From assembly GCA_964036665.1 (NCBI GenBank), contig OZ038528.1:12406501-12470500 (forward strand): a stretch of 64,000 bases of DNA. The letters are read 5' to 3'. The position numbers and the translations under genes were made by a program. The notes below the pieces were generated by a model, which was not told where the DNA came from, did no database searches, and saw only the letters and a list, made by a program, of their open reading frames with translations. The DNA is from Gordius sp. MW1 (lineage: Eukaryota; Nematomorpha; Gordioida; Gordea; Gordiidae). Position 1 is the first letter of the stretch; each line of letters opens with the position of its first letter. Positions 36,391 to 49,300 of the stretch are shown here, one piece after another.

Positions 36391-39300
36391 TCTTCGGATG
36401 AATACGGTTCAAAGAAAAATATGTGAAAAATTTTGAGGTTAAAATATTTATTTTTTTCAATTCTATGAGAAAGAGCATGAAAAAATATATAAAAGTAAGC
36501 CAATTTGAGAATTCTATTATCCTCGATTGACTTCCGAAAAGAGGTTTTAAGCTCCGAGAACTATCATTTTGACAAAAGACAACGTTTTATTGTTGCAATT
36601 AGTTTGTTGTATCGCAACGTGATGCTTAATTTTTGAAAATGGCTCTATGCGATCATGATTTCAAAGTAATAGTTTTCTGATTCTGATAAATTTTTATTTT
36701 TTATCATCGAAATAACGTCTGAAAACGACAACTTTCATCGGATGCATAAGGTTGAAAGAAAAATATGTGAAAAATTTTGAGGTTAAAATTTTTATTTTTT
36801 TCAATTCTATGAGAAAGAGCATGAAAAAATATATAAAAGTAAGCCAATTTGAGAATTCTATTATCCTCGATTGACTTCCGAAAAGAGGTTTTAAGCTCCG
36901 AGAACTATCATTTTGACAAAAGACAACGTTTTATTGTTGCGATTAGTTTGTTGTATCGCAACGTGATGCTTAATTTTTGAAAATGGCTCTATGCGATCAT
37001 GATTTCAAAGTAATAGTTTTCAGATTCTGATAAATTTTTACTTGGGATCATGGAAACCACGTCTGAAAACGACAACTTTCATCGGATGCATACGGTTGAA
37101 AGAAAAATATGTGAAAAATTTTGAGGTAAAAATATTTATTTTTTTCGATTCTATGTGAAAGAGCATGAAAAATATATAAAAGTAAGCCAATTTGAGAATC
37201 CTATTATCCTCGATTGACTTCCGAAAAGAGGTTTTAAGCTGCGAGAACTATCATTTTGACAAAAGACAACGTTTTATTGTTGCGATTAGTTTGTTGTATC
37301 GCAACGTGATGCTTAATTTTTGAAAATGGCTCTATGCGATCATGATTTCAAAGTAATAGTTTTCAGGTTCTGATAAATTTTTACTTGGGATCATGGAAAC
37401 CACGTCTGAAAACGACAACTTTCATCGGATGCATACGGTTGAAAGAAAAATATGTGAAAAATTTTGAGGTAAAAATATTAATTTTTTTCAATTCTATGTG
37501 AAAGAGCATTTAAATATATATAAAAGTAAGCCAATTTGAGAATCCTATTATCCTCGATTGACTTCCGAAAAGAGGTTTTAAGTTGCGAGAACTATCATTT
37601 TGACAAAAGACAACGTTTTATTGTTGCGATTAGTTTGTTGTATCGCAACGTGAGTGCTTAATTTTTCAAAAATTCATTATGCGATCATGATTTCAAAGTA
37701 ATAGTTTTCAGATTCTGATAAATTTTTACTTTTTATCATCGAAATAACGTCTGAAAACGACAACTTTCATCGGATGCATACGGTTGAAAGAAAAATATGT
37801 GAAAAATTTTGAGGTAAAAATATTTATTTTTTCGATTCTATGTGAAAGAGCATGAAAAAAAATATATAAGTAAGCCAATTTGAGAATCCTATTATCCTCG
37901 ATTTACTTCCGAAAAGAGGTTTTAAGCTGCGAGAACTATCATTTTGACAAAAGACAACGTTTTATTGTTGCGATTAGTTTGTTGTATCGCAACGTGAGTG
38001 CTTAATTTTACAAAAATGCATTATGCGATCATGATTTCAAAGTAATAGTTTACAGATTCTGATAAATTTTTACTTGGGATCATAGAAACCACGTCTGAAA
38101 ACGACAACTTTCATCGGATGCATACGGTTGAAAGAAAAATATGTGATGAGGTAAAAATATTTATTTTCTTCGATTCTATGTGAAAGAACATGAAAAAATA
38201 TATATAAGTAAGCCAATTTGAGAATCCTATTATACTTGATTTACTTCCGAAAAGAGGTTTTAAGCTGCGAGAACTATCATTTTGACAAAAGACAACGTTT
38301 TATTGATGCGATTAGTTTGTTGTATCGCAACGAGTGCTTAATTTTTGAAAATGGCTCTATGCGATCATGATTTCAAAGTAATAGTTTTCAGATTCTGATA
38401 AATTTTTACTTGGGATCATGGAAACCACGTCTGAAAACGACAACTTTCATCGGATGAATACGGTTCAAAAAAAAATATGTGAAAAATTTTGAGGTAAAAA
38501 TATTTATTTTTTTCGATTCTATGTGAAAGAGCATGAAAAAATATATAAAAGTAAGCCAATTTGAGAATTCTATTATTCTCGATTGACTTCCGAAAAGAGG
38601 TTTTAAGCTGCGAGAACTATCATTTTGACAAAAGACAACGTTTTATTGTTGCAATTAGTTTGTTGTATCGCAACGTGATGCTTAATTTTTGAAAATGGCT
38701 CTATGCGATCATGATTTCAAAGTAATAGTTTTCAGATTCTGATAAATTTTTACTTGGGATCATAGAAACCACGTCTGAAAACGACAACTTTCATCGGATG
38801 CATACGGTTGAAAGAAAAATATGTGAAAAATTTTGAGGTAAAAATATTTATTTTTTTCAATTCTATGTGAAAGAGCATGAAAAAATATATAAAAGTAAGC
38901 CAATTTGAGAATCCTATTATCCTCGATTGACTTCCGAAAAGAGGTTTTAAGCTGCGAGAACTATCATTTTGACAAAAGACAACGTTTTATTGTTGCGATT
39001 AGTTTGTTATATCGCAACGTGATGCTTAATTTTTGAAAATGGCCCTATGCGATCATGATTTCAAAGTAATAGTTTTCAGATTCTGATAAACTTTTACTTG
39101 GGATCATGGAAACCACGTCTGAAAACGACAACTTTCATCGGATGCATACGGTTGAAAGAAAAATATGTGAAAAATTTTGAGGTAAGATTTATTTTTTTCG
39201 ATTCTATGTGAAAGAGCATGAAAAAATATATAAAAGTAAGCCAATTTGAATCCTATTATCCTCGATTGACTTCCGAAAAGAGGTTTTAAGCTGCGAAAAC

Positions 39301-40160
39301 TATCATTTTGACAAAAGACAACGTTTTATTGTTGCGATTAGTTTGTTGTATCGCAACGTGATGCTTAATTTTTGAAAATGGCTCTATGCGATCATGATTT
39401 CAAAGTAATAATTTTCAGCTTCTGATAAATTTTTACTTGGGATCATGGAAACCACGTCTGAAAACGACAACTTTCATCGGATGCATACGGTTGAAAGAAA
39501 AATATGTGAAAAATTTTGAGGTAAAAATATTAATTTTTTTCAATTCTATGTGAAAGAGCATTTAAATATATATAAAAGTAAGCCAATTTGAGAATCCTAT
39601 TATCCTCGATTGACTTCCGAAAAGAGGTTTTAAGTTGCGAGAACTATCATTTTGACAAAAGACAACGTTTTATTGTTGCGATTAGTTTGTTGTATCGCAA
39701 CGTGAGTGCTTAATTTTTCAAAAATTCATTATGCGATCATGATTTCAAAGTAATAGTTTTCTGATTCTGATAAATTTTTATTTTTTATCATCGAAATAAC
39801 GTCTGAAAACGACAACTTTCATCGGATGCATAAGGTTGAAAGAAAAATATGTGAATAATTTTGAGGTAAAAATATTTATTTTTTTCGATTCTATGTGAAA
39901 GAGCATGAAAAAATATATAAAAGTAAGCCAATTTGAGAATCCTATTATCCTCGATTTACTTCCGAAAAGAGGTTTTAAGATGCGAGAACTATCATTTTGA
40001 CAAAAGACAACGTTTTATTGTTGCGATTAGTTTGTTGTATCGCAACGTGAGTGCTTAATTTTTGAGAATGGCTCTATGCGATCATGATTTCAAAGTAGTT
40101 TTCAGATTCTGATAAATTTTTACTTGGGATCATAGAAACCACGTCTGAAAACGACAACTT
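36391..40160 (+). repeat. Eleven-monomer higher-order repeat, copy 2, 3770 bp
   Basis: A near-identical tandem copy of 32621-36390. I found only a few substitutions: aaaattttta versus aaaatattta near 36789, ttttcagattc versus ttttctgattc near 37708, gtatcgcaac versus gtaacgcaac near 38667, and aattcatta versus aatttatta near 39724. That is roughly 99.9% identity by eye. The 3-bp loss caaagtagttttcag is at the right end of both copies (about 36328 and 40098) but not just before copy 1, which places the left breakpoint between about 32556 and 32621. Confidence 0.92.
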
Positions 40161-42138
40161 TCTTCGGATGAATACGGTTCAAAGAAAAATATGTGAAAAA
40201 TTTTGAGGTAAAAATATTTATTTTTTTGATTCTATGTGAAAGAGCATGAAAAATTATATATAAGTAAGCCAATTTGAGAATCCTATTAGCCTCGATTTAC
40301 TTCCGAAAAGAGGTTTTAAGCTGCGAGAACTATCATTTTGACAAAAGACAACGTTTTATTGTTGCGATTAGTTTGTTGTATCGCAACGTGAGTGCTTAAT
40401 TTTTGAAAATGGCTCTATGCGATCATGATTTCAAAGTAATAGTTTTTATATTCTAATAAATTTTTACTTGGGATCATAGAAACCACGTCTGAAAACGACA
40501 ACTTTCATCGGATGAATACGGTTCAAAGAAAAATATGTGGATAATTTTGAGGTAAAAATATTTATTTTTTTCGATTCTATGTGAAAGAGCATGAAAAAAT
40601 ATATAAAAGTAAGCCAATTTAAGCCTATTATCCTCGATTGACTTCCGAAAAGAGGTTTTAAGCTACGAGAACTATTATTTTGACAAAAGACAACGTTTTA
40701 TTGTTGCGATTAGTTTGTTGTATTTCAACGTGATGCTTAATTTTTAAAAATGGCTCTATGCGATCATGATTTCAAAGTAATAGTTTTCAGATTCTGATAA
40801 ATTTTTACTTGGGATCATAGAAACCACGTCTTAAAACGACAACTTTCATCGGATGAATACGGTTCAAAGAAAAATATGTGAAAAAATTTTAGGTAAAAAT
40901 ATTTATTTTTTTCAATTCTATGTGAAAGAGCATAAAAAAATATATAAAAGTAAGCCAATTTGAGAATCCTATTAGCCTCGATTTACTTCCGAAAAGAGGT
41001 TTTAAGCTGTGAGAACTATCATTTTGACAAAAGACAACGTTTTATTGTTGCGATTAGTTTGTTGTATCGCAACGTGATGCTTAATTTTTGAAAATGGCTC
41101 TATGCGATCATGATTTTAAAGTAATAGTTTTCAGGTTCTGATAAATTTTTACTTGGGATCATAGAAACCACGTCTTAAAACGACAGCTTTCATCGGATTC
41201 AAAAATATGTGAAAAATTTTGAGGTAAAAATATTTATTTTTTTCGATTCTATGTGAAAGAGCATGAAAAAATATATAAAAGTAAGCCAATTTGAGAATCC
41301 TATTATCCTCGATTGACTTCCGAAAAGAGGTTTTAAGCTGCGAGAACTATCATTTTGACAAAAGACAACGTTTTATTGTTGCGATTAGTTTGTTGTATCG
41401 CAACGTGAGTGCTTAATTTTTGAAAATGGCTCTATGCGATCATGATTTCAAAGTAATAGTTTTTATATTCTAATAAATTTTTACTTGGGATCATAGAAAC
41501 CACGTCTGAAAACGACAACTTTCATCGGATGAATACGGTTCAAAGAAAAATATGTGAAAAATTTTGAGGTAAAAATATTTATTTTTTTCGATTTTATGTG
41601 AAAGAGCATAAAAAAATATATAATAGTAAGCCAATTTGAGAATCCTATTGTCCTCGATTGACTTCCGAAAAGAGGTTTTAAGCTGCGAGAACTATCATTT
41701 TTACAAAAGACAACGTTTTATTGTTGCGATTAGTTTGTTGTATCGCAACGTGAGTGCTTAATTTTTGAAAACTGCTCTATGCGATCATGATTTCAAAGTA
41801 ATAGTTTTTAGATTCTGATAAATTTTTACTTGGGATCATAGAAACCACGTCTGAAAACGACAACTTTCATCGGAAGAATACGGTTCAAAGAAAAATATGT
41901 GAAAAATTTTGAGGTAAAAATTTTTATTTTTTTCGATTCTATGTGAAAGAGCATGAAAAATATATAAAAGTAAGCCAATTTGAGAATCCTATTATCCTCG
42001 ATTGACTTCCGAAAAGAGGTTTTAAGCTGCGAGAACTATCATTTTGACAAAAGACAACGTTTTATTGTTGCGATTAATTTGTTGTATCGCAACGTGATGC
42101 TTAATTTTTGAAAATGGCTCTATGCGATCATGATTTTA

Positions 42139-43111
42139 AAGTAATAGTTTTCAGGTTCTGATAAATTTTTACTTGGGATCATAGAAACCACGTCTTAAAA
42201 CGACAGCTTTCATCGGATTCAAAAATATGTGAAAAATTTTGAGGTAAAAATATTTATTTTTTTCGATTCTATGTGAAAGAGCATGAAAAAATATATAAAA
42301 GTAAGCCAATTTGAGAATCCTATTATCCTCGATTGACTTCCGAAAAGAGGTTTTAAGCTGCGAGAACTATCATTTTGACAAAAGACAACGTTTTATTGTT
42401 GCGATTAGTTTGTTGTATCGCAACCTGAGTGCTTATTTTTTGAAAATGGCTCTATGCGATCATGATTTCAAAGTAATAGTTTTCAGATTCTGATAAATTT
42501 TTACTTGGGATCATAGAAACCACGTCTGAAAACGACAACTTTCATCGGATGCATACGGTTGAAAGAATAATATGTGAAAAATTTTGAGGCAAAAATATTT
42601 ATTTTTTTCCATTCTTTGTGAAAGAGCATGAAAAAATATATATAAGTAAGCCAATTTGAGAATCCTATTATCCTCGATTTACTTCCGAAAAGAGGTTTAA
42701 GCTGCGAGAACTATCATTTTGACAAAAGACAACGTTTTATTGCGATTAGTTTGTTGTATCGCAACGTGAGTGCTTAATTTTTGAAAATGGCTCTATGCAA
42801 TCATGATTTTAAAGTAATAGTTTTCAGGTTCTGATAAATTTTTACTTGGGATCTTGGAAACCACGTCTGAAAACGACAACCTTCATCGGATGCATACGGT
42901 TGAAAGAAAAATATGTGAAAAATTTTGAGGTAAAAATATTTATTTTTTTCGATTCTATGTGAAAGAGCATGAAAAAATATATAAAAGTAAGCCAATTTGA
43001 GAATCCTATTATCCTCGATTTACTTCCGAAAAGAGGTTTTAAGCTGCGAGAACTATCATTTTGACAAAAGACAACGTTTTATTGTTGCGATTAGTTTGTT
43101 GTATCGCAACG
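42139..43111 (+). repeat. ~970-bp satellite segment, copy 1 (offset 2384)
   Basis: It contains the shortened junction cggattcaaaaatatg (42216), gcaacctgagtgcttatttt, ggcaaaaatatttattttt with tccattc, a short monomer reading cgttttattgcgattag, and gcaatcatgatttt with gggatcttgg. All recur 2384 bp later. The match ends where gtgatgc meets gtgagtgc. Confidence 0.85.
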
Positions 43112-43134
43112 TGATGCTTAATTTTTGAAAATGG

Positions 43135-43795
43135 CTCTATGCGATCATGATTTCAAAGTAATAATTTTCAGCTTCTGATAAATTTTTACTTGGGATCATG
43201 GAAACCACGTCTGAAAACGACAACTTTCATCGGATGCATACGGTTGAAAGAAAAATATGTGAAAAATTTTGAGGTAAAAATATTAATTTTTTTCAATTCT
43301 ATGTGAAAGAGCATTTAAATATATATAAAAGTAAGCCAATTTGAGAATCCTATTATCCTCGATTGACTTCCGAAAAGAGGTTTTAAGTTGCGAGAACTAT
43401 CATTTTGACAAAAGACAACGTTTTATTGTTGCGATTAGTTTGTTGTATCGCAACGTGAGTGCTTAATTTTTCAAAAATTCATTATGCGATCATGATTTCA
43501 AAGTAATAGTTTTCTGATTCTGATAAATTTTTATTTTTTATCATCGAAATAACGTCTGAAAACGACAACATGCATAAGGTTGAAAGAAAAATATGTGAAT
43601 AATTTTGAGGTAAAAATATTTATTTTTTTCGATTCTATGTGAAAGAGCATGAAAAAATATATAAAAGTAAGCCAATTTGAGAATCCTATTATCCTCGATT
43701 TACTTCCGAAAAGAGGTTTTAAGATGCGAGAACTATCATTTTGACAAAAGACAACGTTTTATTGTTGCGATTAGTTTGTTGTATCGCAACGTGAT
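43135..43795 (+). repeat. Detached partial copy of the 3770-bp unit
   Basis: taataattttcagcttc (43161 region), catttaaat (43313), the aaaattcattatg / tattttttatcatcg monomer and gcataaggttg follow 39.38-40.04 kb with offset 3753 in the first part. A 9-bp deletion (gacaacatgcataagg) is private to this copy. The aagatgcgag monomer follows, and the match stops near 43790. Confidence 0.82.
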
Positions 43796-44522
43796 GCTTA
43801 ATTTTTGAAAATGGCTCTATGCGATCATGATTTCAAAGTAATAGTTTTCAGATTCTGATAAATTTTTACTTGGGATCATAGAAACCACGTCTTAAAACGA
43901 CAACTTTCATCGGATGAATACGGTTCAAAGAAAAATATGTGAAAAAATTTTAGGTAAAAATATTTATTTTTTTCAATTCTATGTGAAAGAGCATAAAAAA
44001 ATATATAAAAGTAAGCCAATTTGAGAATCCTATTAGCCTCGATTTACTTCCGAAAAGAGGTTTTAAGCTGTGAGAACTATCATTTTGACAAAAGACAACG
44101 TTTTATTGTTGCGATTAGTTTGTTGTATCGCAACGTGATGCTTAATTTTTGAAAATGGCTCTATGCGATCATGATTTCAAAGTAATAGTTTTCAGATTCT
44201 GATAAATTTTTACTTGGGATCATGGAAACCACGTCTGAAAACGACAACTTTCATCGGATGCATACGGTTGAAAGAAAAATATGTGAAAAATTTTGAGGTA
44301 AAAATATTTATTTTTTTCGATTCTATGTGAAAGAGCATGAAAAATATATAAAAGTAAGCCAATTTGAGAATCCTATTATCCTCGATTGACTTCCGAAAAG
44401 AGGTTTTAAGCTGCGAGAACTATCATTTTGACAAAAGACAACGTTTTATTGTTGCGATTAGTTTGTTGTATCGCAACGTGATGCTTAATTTTTGAAAATG
44501 GCTCTATGCGATCATGATTTCA

Positions 44523-45495
44523 AAGTAATAGTTTTCAGGTTCTGATAAATTTTTACTTGGGATCATAGAAACCACGTCTTAAAACGACAGCTTTCATCGG
44601 ATTCAAAAATATGTGAAAAATTTTGAGGTAAAAATATTTATTTTTTTCGATTCTATGTGAAAGAGCATGAAAAAATATATAAAAGTAAGCCAATTTGAGA
44701 ATCCTATTATCCTCGATTGACTTCCGAAAAGAGGTTTTAAGCTGCGAGAACTATCATTTTGACAAAAGACAACGTTTTATTGTTGCGATTAGTTTGTTGT
44801 ATCGCAACCTGAGTGCTTATTTTTTGAAAATGGCTCTATGCGATCATGATTTCAAAGTAATAGTTTTCAGATTCTGATAAATTTTTACTTGGGATCATAG
44901 AAACCACGTCTGAAAACGACAACTTTCATCGGATGCATACGGTTGAAAGAAAAATATGTGAAAAATTTTGAGGCAAAAATATTTATTTTTTTCCATTCTA
45001 TGTGAAAGAGCATGAAAAAATATATATAAGTAAGCCAATTTGAGAATCCTATTATCCTCGATTTACTTCCGAAAAGAGGTTTAAGCTGCGAAAAGTATCA
45101 TTTTGACAAAAGACAACGTTTTATTGCGATTAGTTTGTTGTATCGCAACGTGAGTGCTTAATTTTTGAAAATGGCTCTATGCAATCATGATTTTAAAGTA
45201 ATAGTTTTCAGGTTCTGATAAATTTTTACTTGGGATCTTGGAAACCACGTCTGAAAACGACAACCTTCATCGGATGCATACGGTTGAAAGAAAAATATGT
45301 GAAAAATTTTGAGGTAAAAATATTTATTTTTTTCGATTCTATGTGAAAGAGCATGAAAAAATATATAAAAGTAAGCCAATTTGAGAATCCTATTATCCTC
45401 GATTTACTTCCGAAAAGAGGTTTTAAGCTGCGAGAACTATCATTTTGACAAAAGACAACGTTTTATTGTTGCGATTAGTTTGTTGTATCGCAACG
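44523..45495 (+). repeat. ~970-bp satellite segment, copy 2 (offset 2384)
   Basis: Partner of 42139-43111. Differences seen are gaaaaatatg versus gaataatatg, ttctatgtg versus ttctttgtg, and gcgaaaagtatc versus gcgagaactatc. Confidence 0.85.
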
Positions 45496-46110
45496 TGAGT
45501 GCTTAATTTTTGAAAATGGCTCTATGCGATTATGATTTCAAAGTAATAGTTTTCAGATTCTGATAAATATTTACTTGGGATCATAGCACGTCTGAAAACG
45601 ACAACTTTCATCGGATGAATACGGTTCAAAGAAAAATATGTGAAAAATTTTGAGGTAAAAATATTTATTTTTTTCGATTCTATGTGAAAGAGCATGAAAA
45701 AATATATAAAAGTAAGCCAATTTAAGCCTATTATCCTCGATTGACTTCCGAAAAGAGGTTTTAAGCTACGAGAACTATCATTTTGACAAAAGACAACGTT
45801 TTATTGTTGCGATTAGTTTGTTGTATGGCAACGTGATGCTTAATTTTTGAAAATGGCTCTATGCGATCATGATTTCAAAGTAATAGTTTTCAGATTCTGA
45901 TAAATTTCTACTTGGGATCATAGAAACCACGTCTTAAAACGACAACTTTCATCGGATGAATACGGTTCAAAGAAAAATATGTAAAAAATTTTTAGGTAAA
46001 AATATTTATTTTTTTCATTTCTATGTGAAAGAGCATAAAAAAATATATAAAAGTAAGCCAATTAGTGAATCCTATTATCCTCTATTTACTTCCGAAAAGA
46101 GGTTTTAATC

Positions 46111-46385
46111 TGCGAGAACTATCATTTTGACAAAAGACAACGTTTTATTGATGCGATTAGTTTGTTGTATCGCAACGTGAGTGCTTAATTTTTCAAAAAT
46201 GCACTATGCGATCATGATTTCAAAGTAATTGTTTTCAGATTCTGATAAATTTTTACTTTTTATCATCGAAATAACGTCTGAAAACGACAACTTTCATCGG
46301 ATGCATACGGTTGAAAGAAAAATATGTGATAATTTTGAGGTAAAAATATTTATTTTTTTCGATTCTATGTGAAAGAGCATAAAAA
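46111..46385 (+). repeat. Short satellite duplication, copy 1 (offset 4800)
   Basis: tattgatgcgattag, gcactatgcg, caaagtaattgttttcag and gtgataattttgagg occur in this order here and 4800 bp later at 50911-51185. Confidence 0.75.
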
Positions 46386-49300
46386 ATATATAAAAGTAAG
46401 CCAATTTGAGAATCCTATTATCCTCGATTGACTTCCGAAAAGAGGTTTTAAGCTGCGAGAACTATCATTTTGACAAAAGACAAAGTTTTATTGTTGCGAT
46501 TAGTTTGTTGTATCGCAACGTGATGCTTAATTTTTGAAAATGGCTCTATGCGATCATGATTTCAAAGTAATAGTTTTCAGGTTCTGATAAATTTTTACTT
46601 GGGATCATAGAAACCACGTCTTAAAACGACAACTTTCATCGGATGAATACGGTTCAAAGAAAAATATGTAAAAAATTTTGAGGTAAAAATATTTATTTTT
46701 TTCAATTCTATGTGAAAGAGCATGAAAAATATATAAAAGTAAGCCAATTTGAGAATCCTATTATCCTCGATTGACTTCCGAAAAGAGGTTTTAAGTTGCG
46801 AGAACTATCATATTGACAAAAGACAACGTTTTATTGTTGCGATTAGTTTGTTGTATCGCAACGTGAGTGCTTAATTTTTCAAAAATGCACTATGCGATCA
46901 TGATTTCAAAGTAATAGTTTTCAGATTCTGATAAATTTTTACTTTTTATCATCGAAATAACGTCTGAAAACGACAACTTTCATCGGATGCATACGGTTGA
47001 AAGAAAAATATGTGATAATTTTGAGGTAAAAATATTTATTTTTTTCGATTCTATGTGAAAGAGCATGAAAAAATATATATAAGTAAGCCAATTTGAGAAT
47101 TCTTTTAGCCTCGATTTACTTCCGAAAAGAGGATTTAAGCTGCGAGAACTATCATTTTGACAAAAGACAACGTTTTATTGTTGCGATTAGTTTGTTGTAT
47201 CGCAACGTGAGTGCTTAATTTTTGAAAATGGCTCTATGCGATCATGATTTCAAAGTAATAGTTTTCTGAATCTGATAAATTTTTACTTTTTAACATCGAA
47301 ATAACGTCTGAAAACGACAACTTTCATCGGATGAATACGGTTAAATGAAAAATATGTGAAAAATTTTGAGGTAAGAATATTTATTTTTTTCGATTCTATG
47401 TGAAAGAGCATGAAAAAATATATAAAAGTAAGCCAATTTGAGAATCCTATTATCCTCGATTGACTTCCGAAAAGAGGTTTTAAGCTGCGAGAACTATCAT
47501 TTTGACAAAAGACAACGTTTTATTGATGCGATTAGTTTGTTGTATCGCAACGTGAGTGCTTAATTTTTCAAAAATGCACTATGCGATCATGATTTTAAAG
47601 TAATAGTTTTCTGATTCTGATAAATTTTTACTTTTTATCATCGAAATAACGTCTGAAAACGACAACTTTCATCGGATGCATACGGTTGAAAGAAAAATAT
47701 GTGAAAAATATTGAGGCAAAAATATTTATTTTTTTCGATTCTATGTGTAAGAGCATGAAAAAATATATAAAAGTAAGCCAATTTGAGAAGCCTATTATCC
47801 TCGATTGACTTCCGAAAAGAGGTTTTAAGCTGCGAGAACTATCATTTTGACAAAAGACAACGTTTTATTGTTGCGATTAGTTTGTTGTATCGCAACGTGA
47901 TGCTTAATTTTTGAAAATGGCTCTATGCGATCATGATTTCAAAGTAATAGTTTTCAGATTCTGATAAATTTTTACTTGGGATCACGGAAACCACGTCTGA
48001 AAACGACAACTTTCATCGGATGCATACGGTTGAAAGAAAAATATGTGAAAAATTTTGAGGTAAAAATATTTATTTTTTTCGATTCTATGTGAAAGAGCAT
48101 GAAAAAATATATAAAAGTAAGCCAATTTGAGAATCCTATTATCCTCGATTGACTTCCGAAAAGAGGTTTTAAGCTGCGAGAACTATCATTTTGACAAAAG
48201 ACAACGTTTTATTGTTGCGATTAGTTTGTTGTATCGCAACGTGATGCTTAATTTTTGAAAATGGCTCTATGCGATCATGATTTCAAAGTAATAGTTTTCA
48301 GGTTCTGATAAATTTTTACTTGGGATCATAGAAACCACGTCTTAAAACGACAACTTTCATCGGATTCAAAAATATGTGAAAAATTTTGAGGTAGAAATAT
48401 TTATTTTTTTCAATTCTATGTGAAAGAGCATGAAAAAATATATAAAAGTAAGCCAATTTGAGAATCCTATTATCCTCGATTGACTTCCGAAAAGATGTTT
48501 TAAGCTGCGAGAATTATCATCTTGACAAAAGACAACGTTTTATTGTTGCGATTAGTTTGTTGTATCGCAACGTGATTGCTTAATTTTTGAAAATGGCTCT
48601 ATGCGATCATGATTTCAAAGTAATAGTTTTCAGATTCTGATATATTTACTTGGGATCATAGAAACCACGTCTGAAAACGACAACTTTCATCGGATGCATA
48701 CGGTTGAAAGAAAAATATGTTAAAAATTTTGAGGCAAAATATTTTTTTCCATTCTATGTGAAAGAGCATGAAAAAATATATATAAGTAAGCCAATTTGAA
48801 AATCCTATTATCCTCGATTGACTTCCGAATAGAGGTTTTAAGCTTCGAGAACTATCATTTTGACAAAAGACAACGTTTTATTGTTGCGATTAGTTTGTTG
48901 TATCGCAACGTGAGTGCTTAATTTTTGAAAATGGCTCTATGCGATCATGATTTCAAAGTAATAGTTTTCAGATTCTGATAAATATTTACTTGGGATCATA
49001 GAAACCACGTCTGAAAACGACAACTTTCATCGGATGAATACGGTTCAAAGAAAAATATGTGAAAAATTTTGAGGTAAAAATATTTATTTTTTTCGATTCT
49101 ATGTGAAAGAGCATGAAAAAATATATAAAAGTAAGCCAATTTGAGAATCCTATTATCCTCGATTTACTTCCGAATAGAGGTTTTAAGCTTCGAGAACTAT
49201 CATTTTGACAAAAGACAACGTTTTATTGTTGCGATTAGTTTGTTGTATCGCAACGTGAGTGCTTAATCTTTCAAAAATGCACTATGCGATCATGATTTTA

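Larger units (their letters stand above)
40161..46110 (+). repeat. Patchwork of satellite fragments shared with several neighbouring families
   Basis: Short stretches match different places. aatttaagcctattatcc occurs near 40615 and 45720. gtgaaaaaattttagg with cctattagcctc occurs near 40878 and 43939 (offset about 3061). cggattcaaaaatatg occurs at 41196, 42216 and 44600. There is a fragment of the 3770-bp unit at about 43.1-43.8 kb and a catgaaaaatatataaaag / ttcaggttc piece near 44.27-44.54 kb. No single period explains the block. Confidence 0.8.
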
